Below, one piece after another: positions 60,987 to 64,000 of a stretch of DNA of 64,000 bases. Under the pieces are notes generated by a model. The model was not told the origin of the DNA. It made no database searches and saw only the letters and a program-made list of their open reading frames with translations. Where the stretch lies: NCBI GenBank assembly GCA_041398025.1, contig JAWKVM010000031.1, positions 50,611 to 114,610 on the forward strand, read 5' to 3'. Both the position numbers and the translations under genes were made by a program. The DNA is from JANQPX01 sp041398025 (GTDB taxonomy: Bacteria > Pseudomonadota > Alphaproteobacteria > Geminicoccales > Geminicoccaceae). Each line of letters starts with the position of its first letter. The stretch's first letter is position 1.

Positions 60987-61514
60987 TCACAGCGCAGCGA
61001 TTTCCGGCGGCGGCTCGACCTGCAGATCGAGCTCGACCGACCCAGACTTGCTCAGAATATCCAGCACCGGACAACGGGCGTTGACCGCCTCCCTCAATCG
61101 CTGCAGATCCGCCTCGCTCGCCGGCGAGTCCAGGACCACCGTGCCCCTGATGCGCTGATAGCCCGGCCGCACCGCGTCATTGACGCCGAAGAAGCCCTGA
61201 AGGTCGTTGTCGCCCTCGAGCGTCACGGACACGCCGTCCAAAGCCACGCCCATGGCCGTGGCATAGGCCCGACAGGTAATCTCCTGACAGGTCCCGAGGG
61301 CGGCCAAGATAAGCTCCACCGGATTCGGTCCCTGATCGGCGCCACCAAGGGCTTCCGGCTCGTCGACCAGCAGCTCATGCTGGCGCATCGCCGCCTTCGA
61401 ACATAGTCCCTGCTGCAGTCGCGACTGCGAGGCAAAGGTCGTGGCGGCGGTCGCAGGATCCTTTTGGAACCTGCTCTGGGTCTCCGCGATCACCTGCTCG
61501 AGCGCATCGGTCAT
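60987..61514 (-). CDS. OsmC/Ohr-family peroxiredoxin-like protein
   Basis: The 175-residue protein shows the OsmC fold: the Cys in QQGLCSKAAMRQHELLVDEP, GGADQGPNPVELILAALGTCQEITCRAYA with the second conserved Cys (GTCQE), then GVSVTLEGDNDLQGFFGVND and an ending VNARCPVLDILSKSG. Both redox cysteines of the family are present, so thiol-dependent hydroperoxide reduction is likely. The family also contains proteins of unknown activity. The length is normal. Confidence 0.9.
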   Translation of the reverse strand: MTDALEQVIAETQSRFQKDPATAATTFASQSRLQQGLCSKAAMRQHELLVDEPEALGGADQGPNPVELILAALGTCQEITCRAYATAMGVALDGVSVTLEGDNDLQGFFGVNDAVRPGYQRIRGTVVLDSPASEADLQRLREAVNARCPVLDILSKSGSVELDLQVEPPPEIAAL

Positions 61515-61637
61515 CTCGACTCTCCCCGATCGATCGTCCGATCATCCATGGTCGGCCCAAACAGGCGGCGGATCAAGCATGGTCGCACCCTGCCGGAAGC
61601 CCTACGGCCGCTCGTCCTGACGTGCTGCCCCCGGGGA

Positions 61638-62021
61638 TCAGGTCCTGCCGGCAGTTCGCTCCTGGGCTACCTCGACCCAACCCTTGACCCGTGTCGTCGA
61701 GATCGGCTGCGACACCTTGAGCTTCGCGGCCAAGGCATCGGGATCGGCGGCCGCGAGTGCTGCCAGGCTGGTGATGCCGAAGCCTCTGAGCTTGGCCTCT
61801 ACCGCCGGGCCGATGCCCTTGATCACGGTCAGATCTTCGGCGCCATTGTCGTCAGGATTTGCGCCGGCCTCGTCGCCAGTCGTTCCGAGGTCGGTCGAAT
61901 CGTCGCCGTCCATGGTCGACGATGGCTCTGCCTTTGCGTCGCTTGTCTGCTCATCTTTTGTGGTCGGCAGCCACCAACAGCAGAGGTCGAACCATCGCTT
62001 GCAGAAATAAGCCCACATCAT
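61638..62021 (-). CDS. Helix-hairpin-helix protein
   Basis: The 127-residue protein has an aromatic/Cys-rich start (MMWAYFCKRWFDLCCWWLPT), an acidic disordered part, and a helix-hairpin-helix domain (LTVIKGIGPAVEAKLRGFGITSLAALAAADPDALAAKL). I-K-G-I-G-P is the DNA- or protein-binding hairpin seen in short proteins that resemble the end of 50S L21-like or DUF4332 proteins. The first 20 residues may associate with the membrane. Role unknown. Confidence 0.75.
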   Translation of the reverse strand: MMWAYFCKRWFDLCCWWLPTTKDEQTSDAKAEPSSTMDGDDSTDLGTTGDEAGANPDDNGAEDLTVIKGIGPAVEAKLRGFGITSLAALAAADPDALAAKLKVSQPISTTRVKGWVEVAQERTAGRT

Positions 62022-62061
62022 CTGCTCCGTCTTTCAAGTCGTGGCGATCATCCGACCTGGC

Positions 62062-62331
62062 TCAGGTCCTATCCTGCCGGTTCATCGTCACGCCCTGAAC
62101 GCGATCCAGGCTTTGGATCGCGGCCACCGCCACCGCCGCAATCTTGATCATGTTGTCACGAAACGCAGCGTCCGGCTCGGCATCGATCGTCTCGGCGGCA
62201 GCGCGGCCCAAATACTTCGAGAGGATCAGGCACCAGTCACCGGGATAGTGGCTGTCATCATGATCGGGTCCGCCATACTTCTCGTCCTGGCGGTCACGCT
62301 CCCGTCTGATCTCCTCGAGAATTCGATCCAT
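62062..62331 (-). CDS. Small phage/plasmid-type protein of unknown function
   Basis: The 89-residue protein from ATG 62329-62331 follows GAGGAGGA with 7-nt spacing. The sequence MDRILEEIRRERDRQDEKYG, then WCLILSKYLGRAA and NMIKIAAVAVAAIQSLDRV, is the pattern of small phage-type proteins (I-x-x-E-R-x-R-Q-x-x-K-Y/W-G followed by a helix) of unknown function. It looks complete. Confidence 0.65.
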   Translation of the reverse strand: MDRILEEIRRERDRQDEKYGGPDHDDSHYPGDWCLILSKYLGRAAAETIDAEPDAAFRDNMIKIAAVAVAAIQSLDRVQGVTMNRQDRT

Positions 62332-62381
62332 GACCATTCCTCCTCGTCTGCGGTTCCTGCCGCCGTGTTATCGATCTCCGA

Positions 62382-62561
62382 TCACCCCTGAAACCCGTGG
62401 GCGCTGGCTATCTGGAGCGCCTTGATAGCGGCCGCCGTGCGGGTCTTCTGCGCCGGGCATGGCGGATAGCTGTGCTCGCCGCTTCGGATCCAGGCGATCC
62501 ATTTCCTTGTGGCTTGATCACGCCACGCATGAACGGCCCCGAACATACTCGGCAAGCTCAT
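62382..62561 (-). CDS. Possible small protein
   Basis: From ATG 62559-62561 the frame encodes 59 residues (MSLPSMFGAVHAWRDQATRK, WIAWIRSGEHSYPPCPAQKT, then a helix KALQIASAHGFQG). It is more protein-like than its shadows, but no good ribosome site is seen, so the call is weak. Confidence 0.35.
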   Translation of the reverse strand: MSLPSMFGAVHAWRDQATRKWIAWIRSGEHSYPPCPAQKTRTAAAIKALQIASAHGFQG

Positions 62562-62762
62562 CCAGCATTCTTGGCCGCGGCTTCGATGCCAGCTCTTCGG
62601 ATTCGATGCCTCCCGATGGATGCGCCGGCAGGGTGAAGGATCGACCAACGTGCCCTCCCTTCACAGTCTTTGCTCGACGTTGTTGCGCTCGTTCGGCGAT
62701 GAGCGCAAGGTCAATTCGCATTCATCGTCAAGAGGATAGACACCGGCTCCAGGGAGCGGACA

Positions 62763-63239
62763 ATGCCGATACACTTCAGAACAACGTTGACATTTGGATT
62801 TCTGGCGATCGGAGTCGCGATCGGCGCTATGCCGGCATCAGCAGCCGACGAGCCGGGCAATCTGATCAAGTACCGCAAAGCCACGATGACCGCGATCGGC
62901 GGCCATATGGGAGCACTCGGCGCCATGGCCAAGGGCGAAGTCAGCTTCACCGATGAGGCTGTCCTTCATGCGCGCGCGATCAACGAGATGAGCCAGAACC
63001 TGCTTCGCCTCTTTCCCGAGGGATCCGGCTATGAGGTCGACAAGAAGACCAACGCGCTGCCGGCGATCTGGGAGCGCTGGGCGGATTTCGAGAACGCGGT
63101 GACATCCCTGCAAGATGAAAGTGCCAAAATGGTGACCGTCGCCGAGGGCGGCGACGCCGCCACGCTCCGCGAGCAGGTCGGCGCGCTCGGCCGAGATGGC
63201 TGCAGCAACTGCCACGACACCTTCCGCTACAAGGAATAG
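62763..63239 (+). CDS. Cytochrome c' (class II cytochrome c, c-556 type)
   Basis: The 158-residue protein has a signal peptide (FLAIGVAIGAMPASAAD), then a four-helix-bundle pattern beginning IKYRKATMTAIGGHMGALGAMAKG and a C-terminal haem site CSNCH (about residue 146). The single C-x-x-C-H near the end is the class II arrangement. The Met in KATMTAIGGHM could be a sixth ligand. A periplasmic electron carrier or NO/CO binder is expected. GCGGACA precedes the ATG. Confidence 0.92.
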   Translation: MPIHFRTTLTFGFLAIGVAIGAMPASAADEPGNLIKYRKATMTAIGGHMGALGAMAKGEVSFTDEAVLHARAINEMSQNLLRLFPEGSGYEVDKKTNALPAIWERWADFENAVTSLQDESAKMVTVAEGGDAATLREQVGALGRDGCSNCHDTFRYKE

Positions 63240-63323
63240 CGGCAGCGATAGTATGCGCCGGAGGCTGCACACCTGAATCCGGAATGGGTTACGGGCGGGT
63301 TCGAAGCCACTGCCCTGCTCGCT

Positions 63324-63812
63324 CTACGCTTTGCGCGTTTTGGCGGCGGGCTTTTTCGCCGCCCTCTTCCGAGGCGCTTTCGCCGGTTTCGGTGGCTCCG
63401 GTTTGCGGCCAAGCCCGATCTTCTTGGCGAGCGCCGAGCGCTGCGCGGCATAGGCCGGCGCCACTAGCGGATAGTCGTCCCTAAGACCGAACATCGCACG
63501 ATAGGCATCGGGCGCAAGCTCGTGCCGGGTGGCGAGATGGCGCTTCAGCATCTTTTGCGGCTTACCGCAGATCAGGCAGACGATGTCGTCCGGCCGCACC
63601 GAGCGCTTGATCGGGACCGCGGGCTTCGGCTTTTCGTCTTTCGGCTCGGCCGGCGCCTGGCCGAGACCGGCAAGCTCCCTGCCGACCGTGGTGATCAGGT
63701 CCGGCAGATCGGTCGCCGCCACCTTATGGTGGGCGACATAGGCGCCGACGATTTCGGCCGTGAGCACGGAGATTTCCTGGTTGCTGGCCCGGCCCTGTTC
63801 GAGCTCAGCCAT
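63324..63812 (-). CDS. mucR: MucR/Ros-family zinc-finger transcriptional regulator
   Basis: The 162-residue protein has the Ros/MucR N-terminus (ISVLTAEIVGAYVAHHKVAATDLPDLITTVGREL) and a single zinc finger (IVCLICGKPQKMLKRHLATRHELAPDAYRAMFGL, C-x2-C-x(9)-H-x(4)-H). An (A,K,P,R)-rich tail follows. MucR/Ros proteins are alphaproteobacterial H-NS-like regulators of surface and virulence genes. This gene is one reason to place the window in that class. It overlaps the HU gene by 8 bases. Confidence 0.92.
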   Translation of the reverse strand: MAELEQGRASNQEISVLTAEIVGAYVAHHKVAATDLPDLITTVGRELAGLGQAPAEPKDEKPKPAVPIKRSVRPDDIVCLICGKPQKMLKRHLATRHELAPDAYRAMFGLRDDYPLVAPAYAAQRSALAKKIGLGRKPEPPKPAKAPRKRAAKKPAAKTRKA

Positions 63813-64000
63813 TGACCGCGTCTTTCAGCGCCTTGCCGGCCTTGAACTTCACCGCCTTGCTCGCCGGAATGGAAATCGTCTCGCCGGTCTGCGGATTACG
63901 TCCCTGGCGCGCAGCACGCTCGGCGATCTCGAATTGACCGACGCCCGGCAGACTGATCTTTTCGCCCTGACTGAGCGACGTCTGCAGATGCTCGATGAAC
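63805..64000 (-). CDS. HU-family DNA-binding protein (cut by window edge)
   Basis: The visible C-terminal 64 residues read FIEHLQTSLSQGEKISLPGV and GQFEIAERAARQGRNPQTGE, then TISIPASKAVKFKAGKALKD and AVNG. R-x-G-R-N-P-x-T-G-E is the DNA-bending arm of HU and IHF, and F-x-x-G-x-x-L-K the typical end. It continues beyond the right edge. As HU and IHF subunits are similar here, the exact member cannot be given. Confidence 0.93.
   Translation of the reverse strand, partial: FIEHLQTSLSQGEKISLPGVGQFEIAERAARQGRNPQTGETISIPASKAVKFKAGKALKDAVNG

Noticed and set aside
63285..63320. T-loop-like GGTTCGAAGCC that could mark a tRNA
   Set aside because: No acceptor stem or anticodon arm can be formed around it, so it is not a tRNA.

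Overview
The window looks like GC-rich alphaproteobacterial DNA. It has a MucR/Ros zinc-finger regulator beside an HU gene at the right end, a DUF2274 gene closing the trb operon, a DUF3052 protein, a periplasmic cytochrome c' and many regulators typical of that class. The genus cannot be read from the sequence. Most of the window is accessory DNA: two unrelated conjugation gene clusters separated by a belt of decayed genes, toxin-antitoxin and transposon remnants, then a more chromosome-like right end. I saw no replication gene, integrase, relaxase, tRNA, rRNA or CRISPR array, so I cannot say whether this is a plasmid, an integrative conjugative element or a chromosomal island.

Layout. 1-5820: edge-truncated methyltransferase, a giant BTAD/cyclase-like/AAA/TPR regulator and a LysR regulator. 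5840-17702 (minus): a compact P-type (trb) operon, traG-copG-trbBCDEJLFGI-DUF2274. 17978-25264: small cargo genes (nucleotidyltransferase, AraC regulator, hydrolase, GNAT, GST, SH3 protein), a frameshifted universal stress protein gene, and remnants of a BCCT transporter and a haloperoxidase. 24919-25828: an exported protein plus a single-domain response regulator, recurring in altered form at 58890-60197. 25870-27370: repeats, a Tn3 transposase remnant and soxR with its box. 27864-39138 (plus): lytic transglycosylase, FlhD-like and FlhC-like regulators, then traL-E-K-B-V-F-H-G of an F-type system. 39208-43296: fragments of a fic gene around an intact hipBA pair, plus an unknown gene. 43485-52099 (plus): second F-type operon, traA-like pilin, thioredoxin-like protein, traC, trbI, S26 peptidase, trbC-traW fusion, traU, traN. 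52138-56908: nucleotidyltransferase-like protein, family B DNA polymerase, SEC-C protein. 57239-64000: small proteins, second response regulator, OsmC, HhH protein, cytochrome c', MucR, HU.

How it fits together. The F-type operons are chained by 4-base stop/start overlaps, implying translational coupling. The FlhD/FlhC-like pair resembles in type and position the master activators of conjugation in SXT/IncC elements (SetCD/AcaCD). The most striking undescribed feature is a 42-bp hairpin repeat: one copy lies 53 nt before traL (inside the 3' end of the flhC-like gene), a near-identical copy lies 50 nt before the pilin gene, and a third, diverged copy lies at 42443. I propose it is the shared operator of the two tra operons. 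Other notable points are a TraV-OmpA fusion, a TrbC-TraW fusion, and lack of a relaxase for either transfer system.
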